Made by a program: the position numbers and the translations under genes. A DNA stretch of 64,000 nucleotides from Thiobacillus sp. (GTDB taxonomy: Bacteria > Pseudomonadota > Gammaproteobacteria > Burkholderiales > Thiobacillaceae), in contig NZ_JAUYRI010000031.1 of NCBI RefSeq assembly GCF_030696885.1, forward strand, positions 1-64,000, given 5' to 3'. This document shows positions 10,861 to 20,526 of this stretch, piece after piece. Numbering within the stretch: position 1 is the first letter of the stretch; the number at the start of each line of letters is the position of its first letter. The notes beneath the pieces are model-generated. The model was not told the origin of the DNA. It did no database searches and was given only the letters and a program-made list of their open reading frames with translations.

Positions 10861-10886
10861 AAAAACGCCCCAGACGGGGCGTTTTT
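10861..10886. terminator. Rho-independent terminator between convergent genes
   Basis: AAAAACGCCCC-AGAC-GGGGCGTTTTT is a symmetric stem with A and T tracts. It can serve the purU-to-DUF2069 operon from the left and leuA from the right. Confidence 0.85.
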
Positions 10887-10905
10887 CCATTGCTGCATCA
10901 CGCTA

Positions 10906-12441
10906 CTACACCTGCGGATGCGCCCGCTCGCGCTTGCTGTGCAGCTTGTTCAGCGCGTGCAGGTAGGCCTTGGCCGAGGCCACGACGATGTCGGTGTCGG
11001 CGCCCTGGCCGTTGACCACGCGCCCGTCCTGCGCCAGCCGCACGGTGACTTCGCCCTGCGCGTCGGTGCCGCTGGTGATGTTGTTGACCGAGTACAGCAG
11101 CAGGTCGGCGCCGCTGTTGACCACCGATTCGAGCGCCTTGAAGGCGGCGTCGACCGGGCCCGAGCCGTTGCCATCGGCATGCCATTCGGCGCCGTCGTCG
11201 GTGAACACCAGCTTGGCGTGCGGCACTTCGCCGGTCTCGGAGCACACTTTCATCGACACCAGCTTGTAGCGCTCGTGCTCGGTCGCGTAGCCCTCGTCGG
11301 AGACCAGCGCCTGCAGGTCTTCGTCGAAGATTTCGCGCTTCTTGTCGGCGAGGTCCTTGAAGCGGGCGAAGGCGGTGTTGAGCGCTTCCTCGCTGTCGAG
11401 CACGATGCCGAGTTCGGCGAGCTTGGTCTTGAACGCGTTGCGGCCCGAGAGCTTGCCGAGCGTCAGCCGATTGGCGTTCCAGCCGACGTCCTCGGCCCGC
11501 ATGATTTCGTAGGTCTCGCGGTGCTTGAGGACGCCGTCCTGGTGGATGCCGGATTCATGCGCAAAGGCATTGGCCCCGACGATGGCCTTGTTGGGCTGCA
11601 CCGGGTAGCCGGTGATGGTGGAGACGAGCTTGGACGCCGGCACAATCTGCGTCGCGTCGATGCGGGTGTCGCAGTTGAACACGTCACGGCGGGTGCGCAC
11701 CGCCATCACGATTTCTTCCAGCGAGGCGTTGCCGGCGCGCTCGCCCAGCCCGTTGATGGTGCACTCGACCTGGCGCGCGCCGTTCATCACCGCGGCGAGC
11801 GAGTTGGCGACCGCCATGCCAAGGTCGTTGTGGCAGTGGGTCGACCAGATCACCTTGTCCGAGCCGGGCACGCGCTCGATCAGCTGCTTCATGCGCTCGC
11901 CCCACAGCGCCGGAATGCTGTAGCCGACGGTGTCGGGCACGTTGATGGTTTTGGCGCCGGCCTTGATCACCTCGTCGAACACGCGCACCAGGAAATCCAT
12001 CTCGGAGCGCACCGCATCCTCGGCCGAGAACTCGACGTCGTCGGTGTATTCGAGCGCGAGCTTGACTGCCTTGACCGCGGCCTCGACCACCTGGTCGGGC
12101 TGCATGCGCAGCTTCTTTTCCATGTGGATCGGGCTGGTGGCGATGAAGGTGTGGATGCGCCCCGACTTGGCCGGCTTGATGGCGCCGCCGGCGGCATGGA
12201 TGTCGCGCTCGTTGGCGCGCGCCAGCGAGCAGATGGTGGAGTTCTTGATGGTTTCGGCAATGGCGCGGATCGCTTCGGCGTCGCCCGGACTGGCGACGGC
12301 AAATCCGGCTTCGATGACGTCGACGCCGAGCTTTTCCAGCTGGCGCGCGATGCGGAGCTTCTCTTCCTTGGTCATCGAGGCGCCGGGGCTTTGCTCGCCG
12401 TCACGCAAGGTGGTGTCGAAAATAAACAAACGGTCGTTCAT
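10906..12441 (-). CDS. leuA: 2-isopropylmalate synthase
   Basis: The 511-residue enzyme condenses acetyl-CoA and 2-ketoisovalerate in the first committed step of leucine synthesis. The N-terminal HMGL-type barrel carries [12 protein letters not shown] and [13 protein letters not shown], which supply metal and substrate ligands. The C-terminal ~120 residues form the LeuA allosteric domain for leucine feedback. I place the start at MNDRLFIF (12441), which has GGAG upstream, rather than at the ATG four codons earlier. It stands alone but close to the ilv genes that make its substrate. Confidence 0.96.
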   Translation of the reverse strand: MNDRLFIFDTTLRDGEQSPGASMTKEEKLRIARQLEKLGVDVIEAGFAVASPGDAEAIRAIAETIKNSTICSLARANERDIHAAGGAIKPAKSGRIHTFIATSPIHMEKKLRMQPDQVVEAAVKAVKLALEYTDDVEFSAEDAVRSEMDFLVRVFDEVIKAGAKTINVPDTVGYSIPALWGERMKQLIERVPGSDKVIWSTHCHNDLGMAVANSLAAVMNGARQVECTINGLGERAGNASLEEIVMAVRTRRDVFNCDTRIDATQIVPASKLVSTITGYPVQPNKAIVGANAFAHESGIHQDGVLKHRETYEIMRAEDVGWNANRLTLGKLSGRNAFKTKLAELGIVLDSEEALNTAFARFKDLADKKREIFDEDLQALVSDEGYATEHERYKLVSMKVCSETGEVPHAKLVFTDDGAEWHADGNGSGPVDAAFKALESVVNSGADLLLYSVNNITSGTDAQGEVTVRLAQDGRVVNGQGADTDIVVASAKAYLHALNKLHSKRERAHPQV

Positions 12442-12652
12442 GGCAGGCTCCATGGTGGGTCGGGCCGGGGTTCAGTCGATTCGGGCCGACGCATTATATC
12501 GGGGTTGCCGCGTGAAGCTGGCGGCGCGGGTACTGCAGGGAGGGGAATTTAATGTGTGCGCGTGACGCGCAGCAGCAGGCTGCCGAACAGAACGTTCGAC
12601 AGACAGAGAAGGCAGGACGGTTGCGGCCAAGTAGACATGGTCTAAATTGTAT

Positions 12653-13447
12653 CTATTTTTCGCGGTCCGGCAAGGGGGCCGTCGCAGCGGCCTGCTTCCT
12701 GCGCTGCAGCAGCTGCCACAGCGCGTCGGCATAGCCCGACAGGCCATACAGCACGAACGCGCCGAACAGCACTTCGGGCGGGCTGGTCGAGACCAGGATG
12801 AAGGCCAGCACGATCAGCAGGATGACGAAGAAGGGCACGCTCTTCCTGAGGTTGATTTCCTTGCCGCTGTAGAAGCGGAAGTTGCTGACCATGGACAGGC
12901 CGCCGAACAGCGCGATCGCCGCCGCCAGCCAGCGCGCATCGTCACCGGTGAGGCCGTACTCGACCATGACCCAGATGAAGCCGGCGATCAGCGCCGCCGC
13001 CGCCGGGCTGGGCAGGCCCTGGAAGAAGCGCTTGTCGGTGACGGTGTCGAGTTGGGTGTTGAAGCGCGCCAGCCGGAGTGCGGCGCCAGCGCAATAGACG
13101 AAGGCGGCGATCCAGCCGAACTTGCCCATGTCCTGCAGCGCGAATTCATAGATCACCAGCGCGGGGGCAACGCCGAACGACACCATGTCGGACAGGCTGT
13201 CGTACTCGGCGCCGAAGGCGCTCTGGGTGTGCGTCATGCGGGCCACCCGACCGTCGAGCCCATCGAGCACCATCGCGATGAAGATCGCCACCGCGGCATA
13301 CTCGTAGCGGCCATTCATCGCCTGTACGATGGCGTAGAAGCCGGCAAACAGCGCGCCGGTGGTGAACAGGTTGGGCAGCAGGTAGATGCCGCGGTCACGC
13401 ATTCGCGGGCGTTTCAGTTCGGCTTTGCGGCGTTCGAAATCAAGCAT
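12653..13447 (-). CDS. pssA: CDP-diacylglycerol--serine O-phosphatidyltransferase
   Basis: The 264-residue membrane enzyme makes phosphatidylserine. It contains the CDP-alcohol phosphatidyltransferase signature (DGLDGRVAR...GAEYDSLSD) near residues 70-95 and about seven hydrophobic segments. The start MLDFERRKAELKRP at 13447 is the usual start of the family; the longer frame overlaps psd. It lies 25 bases downstream of psd, the next enzyme of the same pathway, in one transcription unit. Confidence 0.95.
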   Translation of the reverse strand: MLDFERRKAELKRPRMRDRGIYLLPNLFTTGALFAGFYAIVQAMNGRYEYAAVAIFIAMVLDGLDGRVARMTHTQSAFGAEYDSLSDMVSFGVAPALVIYEFALQDMGKFGWIAAFVYCAGAALRLARFNTQLDTVTDKRFFQGLPSPAAAALIAGFIWVMVEYGLTGDDARWLAAAIALFGGLSMVSNFRFYSGKEINLRKSVPFFVILLIVLAFILVSTSPPEVLFGAFVLYGLSGYADALWQLLQRRKQAAATAPLPDREK

Positions 13448-13472
13448 GGGCAGGCACAGCCTCGGATTAGGA

Positions 13473-14102
13473 TTACCAGCGAGCGAGTATGGTACGCCCC
13501 CCGGTGACCTTCTGCCCAATCGAGACTTCGGCGCGCGCCGTGGCCGGCAGGTAGACATCGACCCGCGAGCCGAAGCGGATGAAGCCGTAGCGCTGGCCGC
13601 GCGTCAGCGTGTCGCCCGGCTTGACGTAGCACAGGATGCGGCGCGCGATCAGGCCGGCGATCTGAACGCAGGTGACGTCGCCGCGCGCGGTGGCGATGTG
13701 AAGCGCGTTGCGCTCGTTTTCGGTGGAGGCCTTGTCGAGGTCTGCATTGACGAAGCTGCCCGGCGTGTACCAGAGGCCCTTGATCTCGCCGTCGACCGGG
13801 CTCTTGTTCGAGTGCACGTTGAACACGTTCATGAAAACGCTGATCTTCAGCGCCTCGCGATTCAGATATTCGTCGCGAACCTTTTCCACCACGACAATGC
13901 GGCCGTCGGCCGGTGCGATCACCGCGTCGGCGTCGGCCGGCGGCACGCGCGCCGGATCACGGAAGAACTGCAGCGCGAACACCGCCCAGATCCAGAACGG
14001 AACCGACCACCAGCCGACCAGCCAGGTCGCAATGAGCGCGGCAGCAAATGCGGCCAGCAATACCAGCCAGCCCTCGCGGGCGATAGGGGGATGTTTGTTC
14101 AT
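13473..14102 (-). CDS. psd: Phosphatidylserine decarboxylase, short form
   Basis: The 209-residue proenzyme converts phosphatidylserine to phosphatidylethanolamine. It has N-terminal membrane segments (residues ~12-45), the [14 protein letters not shown] histidine region, and the self-cleavage site in [11 protein letters not shown] near the C-terminus, where cleavage between Gly and Ser makes the pyruvoyl group. This corresponds to the short, single-domain Psd class (about 210 residues). It is upstream of pssA in the same operon, so both steps of phosphatidylethanolamine synthesis are encoded together. Confidence 0.95.
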   Translation of the reverse strand: MNKHPPIAREGWLVLLAAFAAALIATWLVGWWSVPFWIWAVFALQFFRDPARVPPADADAVIAPADGRIVVVEKVRDEYLNREALKISVFMNVFNVHSNKSPVDGEIKGLWYTPGSFVNADLDKASTENERNALHIATARGDVTCVQIAGLIARRILCYVKPGDTLTRGQRYGFIRFGSRVDVYLPATARAEVSIGQKVTGGRTILARW

Positions 14103-14103
14103 A

Positions 14104-14198
14104 GGGGTCAGGATTCAGGGATCAGGATTCAGGGAAAACAAGAGGCGCGGCGTAGCCGCACAAAACCCCCTGAATCCTGAATCCTAGCCCCTAGTCCC
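14104..14198. repeat. Direct and inverted CAGGATTCAGGG repeats
   Basis: CAGGATTCAGGGATCAGGATTCAGGG (14109-14134, two direct copies) faces CCCCCTGAATCCTGAATCCTAG (about 14166-14187), so the spacer between ilvC and psd can fold into a long stem. It resembles small dispersed intergenic repeats and may act as a transcript end for ilvC on the minus strand. Confidence 0.55.
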
Positions 14199-15723
<1,525 letters not shown>

Positions 15724-15727
<4 letters not shown>

Positions 15728-17436
15728 AGCTCCTCCGCCAGGATCATTTCGGACAGGCCCTTGCCGCCTTCCACCATCGGGAAGACGTTTTCAGTCTGGT
15801 CGGTCTGGAAGTCCATGAACACCAGACGCTCCTTCAGCGCCGGCGAGAAGGCTTCCTTCAGCGCGCCCTCGACGTCTTCCGGCTTGTCGATGCGCATGCC
15901 GATGTGACCGTAGGCCTCGGCCAACTTGACGAAGTCAGGCAGCGATTCCATATAGGACTCGGCGTAGCGGCTGCCATAGAAGAATTCCTGCCACTGCCGC
16001 ACCATGCCCATGTAGCGGTTGTTGAGCGTGACGACCTTGACCGGAATGCGGTACTGCTTGCAGGTCGACAGTTCCTGGATGCACATCTGGATCGAGGACT
16101 CGCCGGTGATGCAGGCGACCTGCGCGTCGGGGAACGCGAGCTGCACGCCCATCGCATACGGCAGGCCGACACCCATGGTGCCGAGGCCGCCGGAGTTGAT
16201 CCAGCGGCGCGGCTTGTCGAACTTGTAATACTGCGCCGCCCACATCTGGTGTTGACCGACGTCGGAGGTGATGTAGGCATCGCCCTGGGTCACTTCCCAC
16301 AGCTTTTCGACCACATACTGCGGCTTGATGATGGCGCCGTTCTGGTTGTACTTGAGGCAGTTCTTGGAGCGCCACAATTCGACCTGCGTCCACCACGCAT
16401 TCAGCGCGGGCGCATCGGGCTTTTCCTTGGCCTGCTTCAGCAGGGCCAGCATGTCGTTCAGCACGTTCTTGACATCACCGACGATGGGCACGTCGACTTT
16501 GACGCGCTTGGAAATCGACGAGGGGTCGACATCGATATGGATGATGCGGCGCTGCTCGCGCGCAAAGTGTGCTGGGTTGCCGATCACGCGGTCGTCGAAG
16601 CGCGCCCCGACGGCCAGCAGCACGTCACAGTGCTGCATCGCCATGTTGGCTTCGTAGGTGCCGTGCATGCCGAGCATGCCGAGGTTCTGCTTGTCGGTAG
16701 CGGGATGCCCGCCCAGGCCCATCAGGGTGTTGGTGACGGGGAAGCCCAGCAGGCGCGCCAGTTCCAGCAACTGCGCCGAGGCATCGCCCAGCACCACGCC
16801 GCCGCCGGCATAGATCATTGGGCGCCGCGCTTCGAGCAGCATCTGCACCGCACGCTTCATCTGCCCGCTGTGGCCCTTGACCACCGGGTTGTAGGAACGC
16901 ATCTCCACCGTGTCCGGATAGACGAAATCGGTGATGTGCGCGGTCACGTCCTTGGGCACGTCGACCACGACCGGACCCGGACGGCCGGTGGCAGCGATGA
17001 TGAAGGCCTTCTTCATCGTTGCCGCCAGATCCTTCACGTCCTTGACCAGGAAGTTGTGCTTGACGCAGGGACGCGTGATGCCGACGGTGTCGACTTCCTG
17101 GAACGCATCCAGGCCGATCGCCGGCGTCGGCACCTGGCCGGTGACGACGACGATGGGAATCGAATCCATGTAGGCGGTGGCAATGCCGGTCACCGCGTTG
17201 GTGACGCCGGGGCCCGAGGTCACCAGGGCCACGCCGACGCGGCCGGTGGCCCGCGCATAGGCGTCGGCCGCGTGAACGGCGGCCTGTTCATGGCGCACCA
17301 GCACATGCTTGAATTTGTTCTGCTTGAAGATTTCGTCGTAGATGTTGAGCACGGCCCCGCCGGGATAGCCGAACACGAACTCGACGCCCTCTTCAGCCAG
17401 ACAACGTACAACGATCTCGGCGCCCGTGGCATCCAT
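15724..17436 (-). CDS. ilvB: Acetolactate synthase large (catalytic) subunit
   Basis: The 570-residue ThDP enzyme makes acetolactate from pyruvate. It shows the three usual domains: N-terminal Pyr domain with the FGYPGGAVLNIYDE motif and the catalytic Glu in VRHEQAAVHAADAYAR, a central FAD-type domain, and a C-terminal PP domain with LNNRYMGMVRQWQ. The ThDP-Mg motif reads ITGESSIQM where many homologues have GDG; I believe such GE variants are usual in betaproteobacteria. The start MDATGAEI at 17436 fits a predicted promoter 37 bases upstream; a frame reaching 17655 crosses a terminator and is unlikely. Confidence 0.96.
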
Positions 17437-17472
17437 AATCTGGCAATAAATCAATTCGTTGGTGGACCGGCG

Positions 17473-17502
17473 AGAGTAATCGGTTTGCCCCGTTTCGGTC
17501 AA
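17473..17502 (-). promoter_or_regulatory. Predicted sigma70 promoter of ilvBHC
   Basis: On the minus strand TTGACC (17502-17497) and TACTCT (17478-17473) are separated by 18 bases. A start about 7 bases on would give a leader of roughly 30 nucleotides before the ilvB ATG at 17436. The leader is too short for a classical attenuator peptide. Confidence 0.45.
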
Positions 17503-17575
17503 GAAAACCCGCCCAATACGCCTGTCCGCTGCACTTTTTGCCCGTTCTGCCTGCAAAACGGCTGTTTGGGGCATG

Positions 17576-17603
17576 AAAAACCCTCCGCGCACGGAGGGTT
17601 TTT
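17576..17603 (-). terminator. Rho-independent terminator after the DUF2173 cluster
   Basis: AAAAACCCTCCG-CGCA-CGGAGGGTTTTT forms a strong stem with a T tract in both directions. It lies 24 bases beyond the stop of the last DUF2173 gene and upstream of the predicted ilvB promoter, so it separates the two transcripts. Confidence 0.85.
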
Positions 17604-17626
17604 CAGGATGAAACGGCTGAACCTGT

Positions 17627-17962
17627 CTATTCGTGCGCGGTTTCGCCCAGCGCACGCATGATCTCGTTGAGCGAGCCCTGCGCGTTGTCGATCATGCAGA
17701 CCATGTTGCCCACGCTGCAGACTGTCATCGCGGCACCCTGCACGACCCAGCCCTGCGACGGCGACCAGCCGCGCATCTGCGAAAACAGCGACAGCACGTC
17801 GGTATTGCCCGACACCATGCGGCGATACCATTGGGCGAACTTCGCCATGCGTTCCATCTGATCGCGCGACAGCATGCCCTCGGCCTCCATCACCACGCCA
17901 TCGTCGCGAAAACGGCATACCGCCGTCACGCCGTCGAGCACCAGAATTTTTCTCAGCGACAT
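17627..17962 (-). CDS. DUF2173 family protein, copy 3 of 3
   Basis: This 111-residue soluble protein begins MSLRKILVLDGVTAVCRF, the typical 'short helix then LPGV-x-AA' start of DUF2173, and contains the SPSQGWVVQGAAMTVCSVGNMVCMI beta-hairpin that lines up with the WxVxxGxxxIxAVGN core of its two neighbours. The function of DUF2173 is unknown; a roadblock/LC7-like fold is my inference from the length and pattern. It is the last gene of a three-gene tandem array ending in the terminator at 17576. Cysteines at QGAAMTVC and GNMVC are not shared by the other copies. Confidence 0.8.
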   Translation of the reverse strand: MSLRKILVLDGVTAVCRFRDDGVVMEAEGMLSRDQMERMAKFAQWYRRMVSGNTDVLSLFSQMRGWSPSQGWVVQGAAMTVCSVGNMVCMIDNAQGSLNEIMRALGETAHE

Positions 17963-17972
17963 ACGCGCACCC

Positions 17973-18311
17973 TCAGGCTGACTGCACGGCTTTGAACGAG
18001 GCTTCGTAGTCGGCGTCCCGGTTCTTGACGACCACGCCGCAGTTGCCGTCGACGATCACCGACCATTCCAGACCGACCACCGAAAAGCCCTTCAGCGGCT
18101 GAAAGCCGCTCTGCCCCGTGAGCGCTTCCCAACCACGCGCCTCCATCGCTGCAATCGCCAGATTGGCCACGCAGGAGTGCGCCAGCAGGTCCAGCACCTG
18201 CGGCGTCAGCTCGGTGCCCTCGCGCAGCACGTGCGACTGCAGCTCGCCCTTGTCGGTGTAGGTGAACGCGGCCAGCGCACCCGGCAAATCCATCATTTTT
18301 TCCAGATTCAT
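17973..18311 (-). CDS. DUF2173 family protein, copy 2 of 3
   Basis: This 112-residue protein begins MNLEKMMDLPGALAAFTYTDKGEL, the canonical DUF2173 N-terminus, and continues with a helical middle (LLAHSCVANLAIAAMEARGWEALTG) and a GLEWSVIVDGNCGVVVKN strand region. It lies 10 bases upstream of copy 3 and 28 bases after copy 1, clearly one operon. The three copies are strongly diverged from one another, so they are not a recent amplification and probably have separate roles. Members occur often in sulfur- and iron-oxidising bacteria. Confidence 0.82.
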   Translation of the reverse strand: MNLEKMMDLPGALAAFTYTDKGELQSHVLREGTELTPQVLDLLAHSCVANLAIAAMEARGWEALTGQSGFQPLKGFSVVGLEWSVIVDGNCGVVVKNRDADYEASFKAVQSA

Positions 18312-18339
18312 TCGGCTTTCTCCCTATTGGTATCGGTCT

Positions 18340-18744
18340 TCAGTACAAGGCTTCCCGGGTATCGCCACCCAGCTTGGCATACAGGTTGACCAGCAGGTCG
18401 TCGTGCACGTCGCCGACCTTGGCCCGCATGATGGTCATGACGTCGTTCAGCAGTTCGTCGCGGTTTTCGATGAAGGCAAAATAATTGCCCACCGCGCAGA
18501 TGGTGATCTGGTCACCGTGCGCGATCCAGCCCTGCACCGGGCGACAGCCGATGTTTTCGGCAAAGGAGTCGAATATCTCGGCCTGCATGTTGACCGACAG
18601 CGTATTGGCCCGGCACAGGATCGAGGCCATGCGCGCAAACTCGTCGGTCAGCGCGCCCTCGTACGAGAAGCGGTCGCCGCGATAGGCATACTCGCCGGCT
18701 GCGACCACGCCGGGAATCACCATGAGTTGCTTTACGATATGCAT
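18340..18744 (-). CDS. DUF2173 family protein, copy 1 of 3
   Basis: The first and longest copy (134 residues) begins MHIVKQLMVIPGVVAAGEYAYRGDRFSYEG, then has the helical segment and PVQGWIAHGDQITICAVGNYFAFIENRDEL, equivalent to the hairpin in copies 2 and 3. A C-terminal tail of about 20 residues is absent from the others. It starts the minus-strand operon and is divergently arranged against the RDD gene, with only 76 bases between the start codons, so both promoters lie in that short gap. Confidence 0.82.
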   Translation of the reverse strand: MHIVKQLMVIPGVVAAGEYAYRGDRFSYEGALTDEFARMASILCRANTLSVNMQAEIFDSFAENIGCRPVQGWIAHGDQITICAVGNYFAFIENRDELLNDVMTIMRAKVGDVHDDLLVNLYAKLGGDTREALY

Positions 18745-18820
18745 CGAGTCCCCTTTAAATTGTGCTTATGCTTGCGGCACCCGTGGCAAAGTGTCGCGCC
18801 AGACAGAATATAGAACCAGC

Positions 18821-19258
18821 ATGCAAGACAACGCAATAGCCCCCGTCCCGGCCCCCTTCCTGGCACGCATTGCCGCCATGATTTACGAGGCGCTGCTCGT
18901 CACCGCGGTGATCTTCATCGCCGCGCTGCCTTTTCTCTATCTGGTAGGCAATGCCGAGACCGGCTGGCGGCATCTGGCCTTTCAGCTGTATCTGCTGGGC
19001 GTGCTGTTCGCCTACTTCAGCACATTCTGGCTGCGCAGCGGGCAGACGCTGGCGATGAAGACCTGGCGCATCCGCCTGGTCAACCTGGCCGGCGGCACGA
19101 TCTCGCTCAAACAGGCCGCGCTGCGCTTTGTGCTCGCGCTGGTCGGCCTGATGCTGGCCGGCGCCGGGTTCTGGTGGGCGCTGTTCGATCGCGACCGCCA
19201 GTTCCTGCACGACCGCCTCGCCCGCACTCGGCTGGTGCGCGTGCCGCGCAAGGCATAG
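18821..19258 (+). CDS. RDD family membrane protein
   Basis: The 145-residue protein starts at ATG 18821 (MQDNAIAPVPAPFLARIAAM). It carries the RDD pattern: an Arg in the first helix region (LARIAAMIYEALLV), a second helix (LAFQLYLLGVLFAYFSTFW) and the loop W..SGQTLAMKTWRIRLV, then a third helix and the RDRQFLHDRLARTRLV tail. RDD proteins are small inner-membrane proteins thought to act in transport or ion exchange. The TAG stop overlaps the left end of a 267-bp inverted-repeat element, which lies between this gene and the next. Confidence 0.9.
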   Translation: MQDNAIAPVPAPFLARIAAMIYEALLVTAVIFIAALPFLYLVGNAETGWRHLAFQLYLLGVLFAYFSTFWLRSGQTLAMKTWRIRLVNLAGGTISLKQAALRFVLALVGLMLAGAGFWWALFDRDRQFLHDRLARTRLVRVPRKA

Positions 19259-19523
19259 GGCGTGTTAATGCTAATTTCACGTCCGCGTTGCCGCGAGAAA
19301 GCGATGGATGCAAGGCGTGCCGCGCAGGCAAGGGCCATCCCTTGCCAAGTGGCGCAACGCCGCAGACGCGCTTTCTCGCGACAACCCGAAGGGACGGGCC
19401 GATTCGGGCGCATCCCTTTGTCGCAAGCCGCTTGCAGTGAACGACACTGCGGCGCGTCTCGCTTCGCGGCCTGCATCCCGAATCGACCTCGTCGCGGGCG
19501 TGAAATTAGTGTTAACAGGCCCT
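19257..19523. mobile_element. 267-bp element with 30-bp terminal inverted repeats (MITE-like)
   Basis: The left end (19257-19286, beginning AGGGCGTGTTAATGC) and the reverse complement of the right end (19494-19523, AGGGCCTGTTAACAC) match at 26 of 30 positions. Inside are further palindromic arms (CGCGAGAAAGCG near 19291 and CGCTTTCTCGCG near 19370). There is no transposase, so it would be nonautonomous, or a large REP-type palindrome. The left end covers the last bases of the RDD stop codon and the right end extends into the start region of the DUF6231-like gene. No target-site duplication is evident. Confidence 0.6.
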
Positions 19524-19952
19524 AACTGGCGCGCGCAGCTGGAGGCCCGCCTGCGCGAGATCCGGCCCGCCAGTGTGTGTGCGCTCGACGCGGCGGCGCG
19601 GCAACTGGCCGGCGACGTGCTGCCCGCCACACCGCAGGTGTCGCCGACGCCGCAGCCGCCCTTGCCGTGCGCGCTGGCGCTGGGCATCGACGCGCTGGAC
19701 GGCCTCGACGCCAACGCAGCGCGCCAACTAATCGGCCGGACGCGCCTGTACGTTGCGCCGCATATCCTGCTGGCCGTGCCCGCCGGCTGCGCGCTGGACG
19801 AGGCGATGTTTCGCGCGCTCGGCTTCACGCTGTGCGCCACCGATGCGACTGCGGGCATGCGCATCCATGAGTACGACATCGAAACCTACAAGAGCGTGCC
19901 GGACTGGCTCAATTCCCGCTTCTGGGCCAATCCCGAGCGCTGGGAGCCCTAA
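19509..19952 (+). CDS. DUF6231-like protein with a start codon inside the repeat element
   Basis: The C-terminal half reads IEHEYDIETYKSVPDWLNSRFWANPERW-like sequence (the exact stretch is MRIHEYDIETYK then PDWLNSRFWANPERW) together with LYVAPHILLAVP. I associate this pattern with DUF6231, a family of about 160 residues of unknown function. No ATG lies where homologues would begin. The frame is open through the element from an ATG at 19308, but the nearest usable starts are GTG at 19509 (chosen, 147 residues) or 19500, both inside its right inverted repeat. The element probably replaced the original 5' end and promoter. Expression is therefore uncertain. Confidence 0.6.
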   Translation: MLTGPNWRAQLEARLREIRPASVCALDAAARQLAGDVLPATPQVSPTPQPPLPCALALGIDALDGLDANAARQLIGRTRLYVAPHILLAVPAGCALDEAMFRALGFTLCATDATAGMRIHEYDIETYKSVPDWLNSRFWANPERWEP

Positions 19953-19954
19953 AG

Positions 19955-19997
19955 GACTCCGATCCACTACGCACTGAAGTGCGTGTGGAGTCGTATG
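19955..19997. terminator. Imperfect hairpin after the DUF6231-like gene
   Basis: GACTCCGATCCACTACGCACT and AGTGCGTGTGGAGTC are arms of an imperfect inverted repeat starting three bases past the stop. There is no T tract, so it may be an mRNA-stabilising stem rather than a true terminator. Confidence 0.35.
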
Positions 19998-20081
19998 CCC
20001 TAAAGGACTGCCCCTGCGCTCGCGCGCGCAAGCGCCGTCGCTTGCGTTACACTGGCCCTTGACCCGCCCCGCCCGACGCCC

Positions 20082-20504
20082 ATGACGAATTTCATTCCCC
20101 ATAACGCGCTTGAAGAGCAGCTGGCTGCTGTCCATGCCGGCACGCTCGAACCCGAAACTTTTGTGATGCAGCTGATCGACCAGCAGCTGTTCATGCCGGT
20201 ACGCGACGAAAAAAACCCGATCCAGGGCTTCCAGCGCAGCACCCAGGCCGACCCGCTGATCATCGAGGACGAGGACGGCGAGCGCGTGCTGGTGCTGTTC
20301 ACCAGCCCCGAGCGCGCGAAGCCGTTCGCCGAGCATTACCCCGATTTTTCCGGCGGTCTGCTGACCGAATTTTCCTGGCTGCTGCGCCGCATCGGCGGCG
20401 GCGTGCCGATCGCGCTGAATCCGGGCTGGGACATCGGCATGGACTTCGACGCCGAGATGATCGCCCAGCTGCGTGCCCAGCTGCCGCCCGAGCACTCGGC
20501 CTGA
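20082..20504 (+). CDS. SseB family protein
   Basis: The 140-residue protein matches the SseB N-terminal domain: NALEEQLAAVHAGTLEPETFVMQLIDQQLFMPV, then a LVLFTSPERAKPFAEHYPDF strand-turn-helix and GVPIALNPGWDIGMDFDAEMI, where NPG is the family hallmark. The biochemical role is unclear; E. coli SseB affects serine sensitivity. It lies 22 bases before the FAD oxidase and probably shares its transcript. Confidence 0.88.
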   Translation: MTNFIPHNALEEQLAAVHAGTLEPETFVMQLIDQQLFMPVRDEKNPIQGFQRSTQADPLIIEDEDGERVLVLFTSPERAKPFAEHYPDFSGGLLTEFSWLLRRIGGGVPIALNPGWDIGMDFDAEMIAQLRAQLPPEHSA

Positions 20505-20526
20505 CCCCCGCTTTCCCCCGTTTGCC

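Noticed and set aside
17576-17603. Attenuator for ilvBHC
   Set aside because: No branched-chain-rich leader peptide was found between the predicted promoter at 17473 and ilvB, and the hairpin lies upstream of that promoter, so it is a terminator of the DUF2173 cluster.
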